Assembly (NCBI GenBank): GCA_007692665.1
Contig: REBP01000130.1
Span: 1-36,919 of the forward strand
Direction of reading: 5' to 3'
Length of the DNA: 36,919 bases
DNA from: Gemmatimonadales bacterium
GTDB taxonomy: Bacteria; Gemmatimonadota; Gemmatimonadetes; Longimicrobiales; Gaopeijiaceae
The notes under the pieces were generated by a model that saw nothing but the letters and a program-made list of their open reading frames with translations, was not told where the DNA came from and made no database searches. This document shows, piece by piece, positions 1 to 10,531 of this stretch. Numbering within the stretch: the stretch's first letter is position 1; each line of letters begins with the position of its first letter. The translations under genes were made by a program, and so were the position numbers.

Positions 1-1
1 G

Positions 2-121
2 ATCCTCTTCGCCCTGCCGGAAGAGGGCGGGGGCGAGACCGTGCTGGTGGACAAGGCGTACGTCACCGATCACCTGTCCAAGATCGTCGAGGACGAGGAC
101 CTCCGGAGGTACATCCTGTGA
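2..121 (+). CDS. hslU: HslU (ClpY) ATPase subunit of HslUV protease, C-terminal end only
   Basis: Only the last 39 codons lie in the window; the gene begins to the left. The frame read from base 2 ends [10 protein letters not shown] before TGA at 119-121. HslU proteins end in a nearly identical tail (EDLSRFIL in E. coli), which inserts between HslV subunits and activates the peptidase, and the preceding GETVLVDKAYV stretch also fits the HslU C-domain. HslU is the AAA+ unfoldase of the cytoplasmic HslUV protease. The stop overlaps the GTG start of argF (GTGA), so the two genes are probably translated in a coupled manner. The identification rests on a short tail, but it is a diagnostic one. The neighbouring hslV would be expected further left. 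Confidence 0.82.
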   Translation: MLFALPEEGGGETVLVDKAYVTDHLSKIVEDEDLRRYIL

Positions 122-1077
122 TCCCCTCTCCCCGGAACCGGGCGGGAAAGCCCCGTCACTTCCTGCAGCTCGGCGACCTTTCCCGCGAGGAACTGCTCCA
201 GCTCCTGGACCGGGCCGTCGCGCTCAAGGCCGGGAGCCTGGGGCGGGACCGGCCCCTGGACGGCGTCACGCTGGCGCTGATCTTCCGGAAGAGCTCGACC
301 CGGACGCGGGTGTCCTTCGAGGTGGGGATCCACCAGCTGGGGGGGCACGGGGTGTTCCTGTCGGACCGGGACTCCCAGCTGGGGCGCGGGGAGCCGATTC
401 CCGACACCGCCCGGGTGCTGTCGGGCTACGTGAACGGGATCATGGTCCGGACCTTCGGCCAGGACGAGGTGGAGGAGCTGGCGGCGAACGCCTCGGTGCC
501 GGTCATCAACGGCCTCACGGACCGCTACCACCCCTGCCAGCTCCTGGCGGATCTCCTCACCATCCGCGAGGCCTTCGACGTGAGGCCCAGCGGGTGGGAG
601 GCCCTCTCGGTGGCCTGGGTCGGCGACGGGAACAACATGGCGAACTCCTGGCTGAACGCCGCCCGCGTCCTGGGGTTCGAGCTCCGGCTGGCCGTGCCCG
701 AGGGCTTCGACCCCCATGCCGCGACGCTGGCCCGGGCCCGCGAGTCCGAGGCCATGGGAAGCGGACGCATCGTGCTGACCCGCGACCCCGCCGAGGCGGT
801 GGCCGGCGCCCACGTGGTCACCACCGACGTGTGGGCCTCCATGGGCCAGGAAGACGAGGCCGACGACCGGACCGAGGCGTTCCGCCCCTTCCAGGTGAAC
901 GCGGAGCTCTTCGACCGGGCGCGGGCCGAGGCGATCTTCCTGCACTGCCTCCCCGCCCACCGCGGCGAGGAGGTGACGGCCGAGGTCATCGACGGGCCCC
1001 GCTCCCGCGTCTTCCAGGAGTCCGAGAACCGTCTCCACGCGCAGAAAGCCCTCCTCCTCCAGCTCCTCGCCCCATGA
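118..1077 (+). CDS. argF: Ornithine carbamoyltransferase
   Basis: The enzyme transfers the carbamoyl group from carbamoyl phosphate to ornithine, giving citrulline in cytoplasmic arginine synthesis. The product has 319 residues, a normal family length. Visible motifs in order are the carbamoyl-phosphate loop SSTRTR (59-64), HPCQ (138-141), [11 protein letters not shown] (168-178), DVWASMGQE (237-245, including the ornithine-binding SMG loop) and [11 protein letters not shown] (276-286). SMG plus HCLP separates OTCase from aspartate carbamoyltransferase. N-acetyl- or N-succinylornithine carbamoyltransferases remain a lesser possibility. The GTG at 118 overlaps the hslU stop, and the TGA at 1075-1077 overlaps the gcvT ATG, so argF sits inside a translationally coupled run rather than with other arg genes. 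Confidence 0.92.
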   Translation: MIPSPRNRAGKPRHFLQLGDLSREELLQLLDRAVALKAGSLGRDRPLDGVTLALIFRKSSTRTRVSFEVGIHQLGGHGVFLSDRDSQLGRGEPIPDTARVLSGYVNGIMVRTFGQDEVEELAANASVPVINGLTDRYHPCQLLADLLTIREAFDVRPSGWEALSVAWVGDGNNMANSWLNAARVLGFELRLAVPEGFDPHAATLARARESEAMGSGRIVLTRDPAEAVAGAHVVTTDVWASMGQEDEADDRTEAFRPFQVNAELFDRARAEAIFLHCLPAHRGEEVTAEVIDGPRSRVFQESENRLHAQKALLLQLLAP

Positions 1078-2333
1078 CCGACCACAACGCACTCGCCACC
1101 GGCAGCACCGCCGACGACGCCCCCGAGCTCCTCACCACCCCCCTCGACGCCGAGCACCGCGCCCTGGGCGGCAAGATGGTGCCCTTCGCCGGGTGGTCCA
1201 TGCCGGTCCAGTACCCCTCCGGCATCCAGGCCGAGCACCGCGCCGTACGCGAGGCCGCCGGGCTCTTCGACGTGTCGCACATGGGCGAGTTTCACGTGGA
1301 GGGCCCCGAAGCGCTGGCGCTGGTGCTGAAGGTGGCGGTGAACGACGCCTCGCAGCTCGACGTCGGGCAGGCCCAGTACTCGGCGCTCTGCACCCCGTCG
1401 GGGACCCTCATCGACGACCTGCTGGTCTACCGCACCGCCCCCGACGCCTTCCTGCTGGTGGTGAACGCCTCGAACCGCGAGACCGACTGGGCGTGGATCT
1501 CGAAGCACGCCGAGGGGATGGACCTGGACCTCTCGGACCGCTCGGAGGACACTGCGCTCCTGGCCCTCCAGGGCCCGAAGGCCGAGGCGATCCTGGCCCC
1601 CCTCCTCGAGCCCGACGTGGACCGGGCGGCCCCCGGCGGCGCCACCCCGGTGCCCACCCCCGACCTGTCGGAGCTCGGGTACTACCGCTTCACCCACGCC
1701 CGCGTGGCCGGCGTCCCCGCCCTCGTGGCCCGCACCGGGTACACCGGCGAGGACGGCTTCGAGCTGTACCTCCCCTGGTCCGGCGGCGTGGCGGTCTGGC
1801 GGGCCATTCTCGAGGCCGGCGAGCCCCACGGCATCCTCCCGGCGGGCCTCGGCGCCCGGGACTCCCTGCGCCTCGAGGTGGGCTACCCCCTCTACGGCAA
1901 CGACCTGGACCGGGAGCACACGGCCCTCGAGTCGGGGCTCGGGTGGATCGTGAAGCTGGGCCGGGAGGGCGACTTCGTCGGGCGCGAGGCGCTGGCCCTC
2001 CAGAAGGCCTCCGGCGTGGAGCGGCGCCTCGTCGGGCTCCGCCTGGAAGGGCGCGGCTTCCCCCGCCCGGGGTACCCGGTGGTGACGATGGCCGACGAGG
2101 ATGGCGCCGAAGGCGGCGAGGGCGGCGAAGGCGGCGAGGAAGTCGGCGAGGAAGTCGGCGTCGTCACCTCCGGCACCGTGAGCCCCTCCCTGGGCGAGGG
2201 CATCGCGCTGGCCTGGCTGCCCACCGAACTCGCAGCACCCGGTACCCGGGTGGCGATCCGCGTGCGCGACCGCGACCTTCCCGCCACCGTGCAGCGCCCC
2301 CCGTTCTACACCGGGGGTTCGATCCGCCGCTGA
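1074..2333 (+). CDS. gcvT: Glycine cleavage system T protein (aminomethyltransferase)
   Basis: GcvT takes the aminomethyl group from lipoylated H protein and makes 5,10-methylenetetrahydrofolate and ammonia. The product is 419 residues starting at the ATG that overlaps the argF stop (ATGA). Family marks are [16 protein letters not shown] near residue 33, FDVSHMGEF, the tract around [56 protein letters not shown] and the C-terminal FVGREAL barrel. An acidic Gly/Glu-rich segment (about 2087-2160, built on [10 protein letters not shown] and two VGEE units) is inserted in the C-terminal barrel just before [11 protein letters not shown] and is not a usual part of GcvT. The gcvH and gcvP genes are not in the window. 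A folate-dependent paralogue is less likely because all core motifs are intact. Confidence 0.9.
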   Translation: MTDHNALATGSTADDAPELLTTPLDAEHRALGGKMVPFAGWSMPVQYPSGIQAEHRAVREAAGLFDVSHMGEFHVEGPEALALVLKVAVNDASQLDVGQAQYSALCTPSGTLIDDLLVYRTAPDAFLLVVNASNRETDWAWISKHAEGMDLDLSDRSEDTALLALQGPKAEAILAPLLEPDVDRAAPGGATPVPTPDLSELGYYRFTHARVAGVPALVARTGYTGEDGFELYLPWSGGVAVWRAILEAGEPHGILPAGLGARDSLRLEVGYPLYGNDLDREHTALESGLGWIVKLGREGDFVGREALALQKASGVERRLVGLRLEGRGFPRPGYPVVTMADEDGAEGGEGGEGGEEVGEEVGVVTSGTVSPSLGEGIALAWLPTELAAPGTRVAIRVRDRDLPATVQRPPFYTGGSIRR

Positions 2334-2334
2334 T

Positions 2335-2391
2335 CCGCTGACTTCGGCACTCCCCCGGCACTCCCCGGCACCCCCCCGGCATCCACCGCCC
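2335..2391 (+). repeat. Short CCCCGGCA-type tandem repeats in the intergenic leader
   Basis: The spacer between gcvT and the sigma-54 regulator holds three or more imperfect copies of a C-rich unit of about 10 bp (core CCCCGGCA followed by C or T). The same core recurs in the leader of the nucleoside transporter (17994-18081). No clear Shine-Dalgarno sequence precedes the downstream ATG. This could be simple-sequence slippage in GC-rich DNA. Confidence 0.45.
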
Positions 2392-4068
2392 ATGGCCGAC
2401 ACCGTTCTCCTCACCACGCATCGGCTGCCGCTGGCCGGCGCACTCCGGGAGGCCTTCCGCGCAGAGGGCTTCGCGGTGGATCTCGTCCCGTCGCCGGAGC
2501 ATGCGAAGGGCGTGGGGGATGCGGTGCTCCTGGTCCTGACCGGCGAGCGCGACGACGACGGCGCCTCGTGGAGCGCCCTGGCCGACAACGGGCTCGGCGT
2601 GCCGATCTTCACCACCCTTCCCGGGGCGGACGGCAGGCGCCGCGGCCGCGAACTCGGTGCCGTGGAGGTCTTCCCTCCCGACCCTGCCCCCGACGAGGTG
2701 GCGCTGGTGGGCCGTCGGACCGTGGAGCGCCGGCGTCTCCAGGCCCTGACCGGGATCGTCGGAGAGTCGGAGCCGATCCTGGAGCTCCTGGAGCGCGTGG
2801 TCCAGATCGCCCCGGTGGACTCCACCGTCCTCGTCACCGGCGAGAGCGGCACCGGCAAGGAACTTGTGGCCCGGGGCATCCACGCCCTCTCGCCCCGGAA
2901 GCACCGCGCCTTCCTGGCCGTGAACGTGGCGGCGCTCTCGGACTCGCTCCTCGAGAGTGAACTCTTCGGCCACGAGAAGGGCGCCTTTACCGGGGCCATC
3001 GACGCCCGGAAGGGGTTCTTCGAGCTCGCCGACCGGGGCACGCTCTTTCTCGACGAGATCGGCGAGATGCCGCTCTCGACCCAGACCAAGCTCCTCCGGG
3101 TGCTGGAGCAGCGCGAGTTCCTCCGGGTGGGCGGCGAGTCGCCCATCCGCGTGGACGTGCGCATCGTCGCCGCGACGAACCGGGAACTCCGGGAGGCGGT
3201 GGCCGGTGGGCAGTTCCGGCGGGACCTGTACTACCGGCTGAACATCCTGGACCTCCGGCTCCCCCCCCTGCGGGAGCGCCGGGGCGACATCGCGCTCCTG
3301 ATCCGCCACTTCGTCCGGGAGATCTCGGCCCGCGTGGACCGCCCCTTCCCGGGGCTCTCCCCCGAGGCCCTCCGGGTCCTGGAGCGCCACGACTGGCCCG
3401 GCAACGTGCGTGAACTCCGGAACCTGGTGGAGAGCATGGTCGTGCTGTCGCCGGGCCGGGAGATCCGCCCCGACGACCTGCCCCTGGACGTGCGCCGACC
3501 CGGCGCCTTCCTTCCCGTCCCCTGGCGGCCGGCCGGAAACGAACCGGACGACTCACCCTCCGTCGACGATGCGTCGGACAACCGGGCGCCCGGCACCGCG
3601 CTGACCCAGGGGGGCGGTCTTCGACCCGAACTGGAATTCGTGTTCCGAACCCTGGTGGACCTCCGCGTGGACATGGAGGAGCTTCGACGGGAGTTCGAGA
3701 GCTACCGCCGGGACAGGGCAGAGTCCCCGGGACCCCGGGCCTTCCCCCCCTTCCGCGACCGGGGTGGGGCCATCGAGATCGGCACCTTCACCCCGGCCGG
3801 GCAGGAGGGCGCCGCTCCCCGCGACGCCCACGCGCCCGGGGCCGACGACCTTCACCCGGATCACGACCCCGATCCGGAGGACACCCCGACCCCCGAGCCC
3901 CCGGCCCTCCAGTTCCGCCCCGGCATGACCATGGACGAGATCGAGGAGGAGGCGATTCGCACGGTCCTCGGCGAGACCGGGGGAAACCGGCGCATGGCCG
4001 CCGAGCGGCTCGGGATCGGCGAGCGCACGCTCTACCGGAAGATCCAGAAGTACGACCTCGAGGTCTGA
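2392..4068 (+). CDS. Sigma-54-dependent transcriptional activator (NtrC/AtoC type) with degenerate receiver
   Basis: The product is a 558-residue bacterial enhancer-binding protein. Residues about 1-115 have the length and layout of a response-regulator receiver, but the acidic pair is replaced (LLTTHR), the phospho-acceptor position reads VLTGE and no conserved Lys is seen. The AAA+ domain (about 121-355) is complete: Walker A GESGTGKE (150-157), the sigma-54-contacting GAFTGA loop (197-202), Walker B GTLFLDEIGEM (216-226), then YRLNILDLRLPPLRER. After a Pro/Asp-rich linker (about 370-510) comes a Fis-type helix-turn-helix near the C-terminus (NRRMAAERLGIGERTLYRKI). It should remodel sigma-54 RNA polymerase at target promoters. 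The hybrid kinase 53 bp downstream on the same strand suggests a signalling pair, but the receiver lacks the residues for phosphorylation, so control may be by other means. Confidence 0.9.
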   Translation: MADTVLLTTHRLPLAGALREAFRAEGFAVDLVPSPEHAKGVGDAVLLVLTGERDDDGASWSALADNGLGVPIFTTLPGADGRRRGRELGAVEVFPPDPAPDEVALVGRRTVERRRLQALTGIVGESEPILELLERVVQIAPVDSTVLVTGESGTGKELVARGIHALSPRKHRAFLAVNVAALSDSLLESELFGHEKGAFTGAIDARKGFFELADRGTLFLDEIGEMPLSTQTKLLRVLEQREFLRVGGESPIRVDVRIVAATNRELREAVAGGQFRRDLYYRLNILDLRLPPLRERRGDIALLIRHFVREISARVDRPFPGLSPEALRVLERHDWPGNVRELRNLVESMVVLSPGREIRPDDLPLDVRRPGAFLPVPWRPAGNEPDDSPSVDDASDNRAPGTALTQGGGLRPELEFVFRTLVDLRVDMEELRREFESYRRDRAESPGPRAFPPFRDRGGAIEIGTFTPAGQEGAAPRDAHAPGADDLHPDHDPDPEDTPTPEPPALQFRPGMTMDEIEEEAIRTVLGETGGNRRMAAERLGIGERTLYRKIQKYDLEV

Positions 4069-4121
4069 CCCCTCCGCCGTTGCACGCGGGCTTCCCCTCA
4101 GGGTAGCTTACGGAACGCGAC

Positions 4122-6683
4122 ATGCCCGGGACCTCTCACGGTTCCACTCCCCGTCACCCGGCCTGCATGACGAATTTCACGGACTCGGACTCGGACTCGG
4201 GCCCAGGATCGGAATCGGAATCGGACATCCGATTCCCCAGTCGCCTGCGCCCGGGCCGCCCACCGCACGACCCGTACCTCCAGTGGCTGGAAGGAGCCCT
4301 CGAGGAAGGAAAGGCCGACCTGCGGGAAAGAGTCCGCGAACTCTCCTGCCTCTTTGCGGTGGACCGCGCCCTTCGCCGGGGTGACGAGGAGTGGCGGGTG
4401 TCCCTGCAGGAGGTCGCCGACGCGCTTCCTTCCGGGTTTCACACCACCCCCCCGGCGGGCGCCCGCATCCGCCTCGGCACCGAAGAGGTGACGACGGGCG
4501 GCTTTCGGTCCTCGCCGTGGAAGCTGACCCGTCGCATCGTTGCCGACGACCAGGAGCTGGGCGAGGTCGAGGTCGTCCGCTCCGGGACGCCCGAGGGCGA
4601 CGACGTCTCCTTCTCGCCCGAAGAGGCGAGCCTCCTCGAGAGCGTCGCCGATCGCCTTGCCGAAGCCATGGGACGCATCCTCGCCGAGGAAAACCTCCGG
4701 CAGGGCGAGGCGTTCCAGAAGGCGCTGATCCGTTCGTCGCCGGTGCCGCTGTTCAGCATCGACACCGAGGGCCTGGTGGTCATGTGGAACCCGGCGGCGG
4801 AACGGGTTTTCGGATGGTCGTCGGAAGAGATCTGCGGAAATCCGCTTCCCATCCTCAGTGAAGCCGACGTCGACGCCTACGCCGAAATGAGGGGCCGGGC
4901 CGCGGCGGGCGAAACCCTGGCCGGCGTCCACTTCACCTGCCACAGGCACGACGGGACGCCGGTCGCGGTACTTCTCTCCATCGCTCCCGTACGGCTCCCC
5001 TTCGGCGACGCCCAGCCCCGGGCCATCCTCTTCGCAGTCGAGGACTTCGAGGACGAGGGAGGCACCTGGCGGACGAACCGTTTCCAGGCGAGGCTCCTCG
5101 AGTCCGTGGGGCAGGCGGTCATTGCCACCGGCCTCGATGGGCGCATCACGCACTGGAACCGGGCCGCCGCATCCATCTACGGCTGGAACTCGCCCGAGGT
5201 GCTGGGGCGCGACATCCTCAATCTGATCCCGGCCGACAGTGCCCGTCCAGAGGCGGCGGCCATCATGGACGTGCTCCGTGCGGGCGAACGCTGGACCGGC
5301 CAGATGGACGTCCGGCACCAGGACGGCTCGACCTTCCCCGCCTTCGTGACCAATGCGCCCATCCACGACGAACACGACCGTCTCGTGGGGGTCGTCGGGG
5401 TGTCCACCGACGTCAGCCGGGTGCGGGACCTGGAAGCCCAGCTGCGCCAGTCGCAGAAGATGGAAGCCCTGGGCGGCCTCGCGGGGGGCATCGCCCACGA
5501 CTTCAACAACCTGCTGACGGTGATCCAGGGCCACACCGAGATGATCGCGCAGGATCTTCCTCCGAACTCCCCCCTCAAGGAGGACATGCAGGAGATCATC
5601 GCAGCAACGCACCGCGCCACCCGGCTGACCCGGCCCCTCCTGGCCCTGAGCCGCCGCCAGGTCATGGAGGAGCGACTCCTCGACCTGGGAGAGTCCCTCG
5701 CCAACATCGAGCCGCTCCTCCGTCGGCTCATTCCCAGCCGGATCGACGTCAAGGTCGACCTGGGCGTGGAGCCGGGGACCGTGCATGCCGATCCCTCCCA
5801 GGTGGACCAGGTCATCATGAACCTGGTGGTGAATGCCGTCGACGCGGTGCAGGGAGTGGGAGAGATCGAGCTGGGGGTGGACAGGTGCACGGTGACGCCC
5901 GAATCCTCCGTCAACGGCCCGTGGGAGGCAGCGCCGGGAAGCTACGCCCGGTTCAGGGTGACGGATACGGGTGAAGGCATGACCCCGGAGGTCGCCGGAC
6001 GGATCTTCGAGCCCTTCTTCACGACGAAGGCGCCGGGGCAGGGGACCGGGCTCGGGCTCAGCACGGTCTTCGGCATCGTGAAGCAGGGGCGGGGACACAT
6101 CCTGGTGAACTCCGAGCCCGGAGAGGGCACCACCTTCGAGATCCTGTGGCCCCTGGTCGAGGCTCCCGACGGGGCGCAAAGCCCCGATGGGGAACGCGCC
6201 GGTGAACGCGCCGGCGAAGCTGTGCCGCCGCGCAGCGGGAACGGCCCTGAGCCGAGCGCGAGCCCCGGTCCGACCCCCGGCCCAGGCCCCGACCCCAGCC
6301 CCGACCCCGGGGCTGCCCACGCCGCAACGGTGCTGGTCGTGGACGACGACCCCGGGTTCCGGGGCGTGGTCCAGAGGACGCTGGAGCGGGCAGGCTACCG
6401 GGTCCTCGCCGCCACCAACGGTCGCGAAGCCGTGGACATTCTCGCCGAGCATCCCGGCGACATCCAGCTGGTGCTGAGCGACGTGGTCATGCCGCTGATG
6501 GGGGGCTCGGACCTTCTGAAGCACCTCGGTGAGGCGAGCCCGGGGATTCCCGTCATCCTCGCCACCGGGTACGCCGACCGGGAAATCTCCGAGGACGTCC
6601 GCCGCCGGGCGTCCGCCTTCCTCAGAAAGCCCTTCGGTGCGAGAGACCTGCTCCGGGTCGTGGAAGAGGCGCTGGACGACTGA
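4122..6683 (+). CDS. Hybrid sensor histidine kinase with two PAS domains and C-terminal receiver
   Basis: The product has 853 residues and no membrane segment, so it is likely cytoplasmic. A Ser/Asp-rich start (21-35) and coiled coil are followed by a GAF-like region (about 75-185), PAS1 (about 195-310), PAS2 (about 320-432), HisKA with GGIAHDFNNLL (phospho-acceptor His459), an HATPase with N box NLVVNAVDAV (567-576), G1 DTGEGM (615-620) and G2 GTGLGL (641-646). A Gly/Pro linker (about 700-730) leads to a receiver with VVDDDP, phospho-acceptor Asp787 (LSDVVMP) and Lys836 (RKPF). The architecture implies intramolecular His-Asp phosphotransfer. The ATG at 4122 is used; an in-frame ATG at 4167 is an alternative, and neither has a strong ribosome-binding site. 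It ends only 9 bp from the convergent lipoprotein gene. The signal sensed is unknown. Confidence 0.9.
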   Translation: MPGTSHGSTPRHPACMTNFTDSDSDSGPGSESESDIRFPSRLRPGRPPHDPYLQWLEGALEEGKADLRERVRELSCLFAVDRALRRGDEEWRVSLQEVADALPSGFHTTPPAGARIRLGTEEVTTGGFRSSPWKLTRRIVADDQELGEVEVVRSGTPEGDDVSFSPEEASLLESVADRLAEAMGRILAEENLRQGEAFQKALIRSSPVPLFSIDTEGLVVMWNPAAERVFGWSSEEICGNPLPILSEADVDAYAEMRGRAAAGETLAGVHFTCHRHDGTPVAVLLSIAPVRLPFGDAQPRAILFAVEDFEDEGGTWRTNRFQARLLESVGQAVIATGLDGRITHWNRAAASIYGWNSPEVLGRDILNLIPADSARPEAAAIMDVLRAGERWTGQMDVRHQDGSTFPAFVTNAPIHDEHDRLVGVVGVSTDVSRVRDLEAQLRQSQKMEALGGLAGGIAHDFNNLLTVIQGHTEMIAQDLPPNSPLKEDMQEIIAATHRATRLTRPLLALSRRQVMEERLLDLGESLANIEPLLRRLIPSRIDVKVDLGVEPGTVHADPSQVDQVIMNLVVNAVDAVQGVGEIELGVDRCTVTPESSVNGPWEAAPGSYARFRVTDTGEGMTPEVAGRIFEPFFTTKAPGQGTGLGLSTVFGIVKQGRGHILVNSEPGEGTTFEILWPLVEAPDGAQSPDGERAGERAGEAVPPRSGNGPEPSASPGPTPGPGPDPSPDPGAAHAATVLVVDDDPGFRGVVQRTLERAGYRVLAATNGREAVDILAEHPGDIQLVLSDVVMPLMGGSDLLKHLGEASPGIPVILATGYADREISEDVRRRASAFLRKPFGARDLLRVVEEALDD

Positions 6684-6692
6684 GCCGGGCCC

Positions 6693-7475
6693 TCAGGTGC
6701 CGCCCACCCGGGTTCGCACCCGGCGGCGTTCGGCCTCGACCACCGGGAGGATGCGGGACCAGTCCCGGCTGCGCACCTCCTGGTATTCCACCTCCAGGTC
6801 GCCCGACAGCACGACCTCCGGGGGAAAGGCGTAGACGGCCATCTGCGACTCGCCGGGCTGAAGGCGCTGCTGATCCCAGCCCGGGGTGAGGCCCCGAAGC
6901 ATGACATGCCGCAGCCGGAGGCCCCCGCTCACCAGGGTGAGTTCGTCGGCCTCGAAGGCCAGGGGTTCGGCCTCCGAGTACAGGGCCACGAGAAAGAGCC
7001 GGTACGGTGCGTCGGAGCCCGTGCGCTCCCGGAACCAGCGCCGGTGCGAGAGGGCGAGTGCCGAGAGTCGCTCCCAGGTGTCCGGGGCAGCAGTCCGCGT
7101 GACCCCCTCGTGAAGCGGCACCACGAACATCTCGAGTTCCCCGCGCCGGACCCGGATCGCGATCTCCTCCTGGCGGAGCGTGCCCAGCCCGGCGGGGAGT
7201 CCGCCGGCCTCGGCAAGGGCCGCCCGGACCGAGGGGTCGCGGGGATCGGCCGTGTCCAGCGGGCCCGTCCGCCCCGCCACCTCGGACCCGGGCGCAGAGA
7301 CCGTGTCTTCCGGCATCGTGGGCATCCCGGCCGCGTCGTCCGCCGGGCGGGGTTCAGGCGCACCCGGGTCCTCGAAGAGGAGTCCGCATCCCCCCGCCCC
7401 CAGGCCCAGGCCCAGCACCAGCGCCACGGCCCCGACCCGGGCAACCGTGCGCTCGCCTGTCCCCCTCCGGTTCAC
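6693..7475 (-). CDS. Putative lipoprotein of unknown function
   Basis: The product has 260 residues. The N-terminus is a basic stretch, a hydrophobic core (about 12-27) and Cys30 in GAGGC, consistent with a lipoprotein signal peptide although the lipobox lacks the usual Leu at -3. After a Pro/Asp-rich spacer the mature part (about 75-255) looks like a beta-rich globular domain with LEMFVVPLHEG and MAVYAFPPEVVLSGDLEVEYQ. No family was recognised. The GTG start at 7475 overlaps the TGA of engB (GTGA), so it is the last gene of the tig-clp-lon-engB run and may be translationally coupled to it. Its link to proteolysis is positional only. Confidence 0.7.
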   Translation of the reverse strand: MNRRGTGERTVARVGAVALVLGLGLGAGGCGLLFEDPGAPEPRPADDAAGMPTMPEDTVSAPGSEVAGRTGPLDTADPRDPSVRAALAEAGGLPAGLGTLRQEEIAIRVRRGELEMFVVPLHEGVTRTAAPDTWERLSALALSHRRWFRERTGSDAPYRLFLVALYSEAEPLAFEADELTLVSGGLRLRHVMLRGLTPGWDQQRLQPGESQMAVYAFPPEVVLSGDLEVEYQEVRSRDWSRILPVVEAERRRVRTRVGGT

Positions 7476-8157
7476 GGGGTGGGCTCCGGCTCACCCTCCT
7501 GCTCGCCTTCCGCCTGCTCCGCGGCCTCCGGCTCGGTCGCCTGCTCCCCCGACTCCGGCTCGCCTTCGGGCGCTTCGAGGATCGACTCCAGCGCCGCCAG
7601 GATCGTGTCCCGCCCCATGCCGGTCTGCGCCGACGACGCGACGATCTGCTCCGGATCCAGCCCCAGTTCGGACTCGATCTTCCGGATCGTCGCCATTCGG
7701 GCGCCGAAGGCGAGCTTGTCGGCCTTGGTCAGCACCACCAGCGTCGGCACGCCCAGTTCCGCCAGGAAGGCCAGCATCCCCACGTCGTCGGGCGTGGCCC
7801 CCCGCCGGATGTCGATGAGGAGCACCACCGCCCGCGGCCCGTCGGGCCGGGCCAGGTAGCCCCGCACGAGCTTCATCCACCCTTCCTTGACCGTCACCGG
7901 CACCTTGGCGAAGCCGAACCCCGGCAGGTCCACCAGGTAGAAGAGCTCGTTCACCAGGAAGAAGTTCAGCGCCTGCGTCTTCCCCGGCGTCGACGACACG
8001 TGGGCGATCTTCTTCCGCGTGCGCTGCAGCAGCGTGTTGATGAGCGAGGACTTGCCCACGTTGGAACGGCCGGCGAAGGCCACCTGCGGGAAGTCCCCCG
8101 GGTAGGGGGCCTTCGCGTCCACGAGGGTTCCGGCGTATTCCACGGTACGGATCACCA

Positions 8158-8158
<1 letters not shown>
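7472..8158 (-). CDS. engB: Ribosome-biogenesis GTPase EngB/YsxC
   Basis: EngB is a small P-loop GTPase needed for maturation of the large ribosomal subunit. The 228-residue product carries G1 GRSNVGKS (30-37), G2 around TPGKT (57-61), G3 DLPGFGFA (77-84) and G4 TKAD (144-147), with VASSAQTG as the G5 region. The first ~195 residues match the family. The last ~33 residues form a Glu/Pro/Gly-rich acidic tail (from about 196) that is not part of the usual fold. Its ATG overlaps the lon stop (TGATG) and its stop overlaps the lipoprotein start. The lon-engB order is also seen in other bacteria. Confidence 0.92.
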
Positions 8159-10530
<2,372 letters not shown>

Positions 10531-10531
10531 C

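Noticed and set aside
525-3164. Long minus-strand frame opposite argF, gcvT and the sigma-54 regulator
   Set aside because: It is Arg/Ser/Gly-rich shadow sequence; the + strand genes carry full family motifs.
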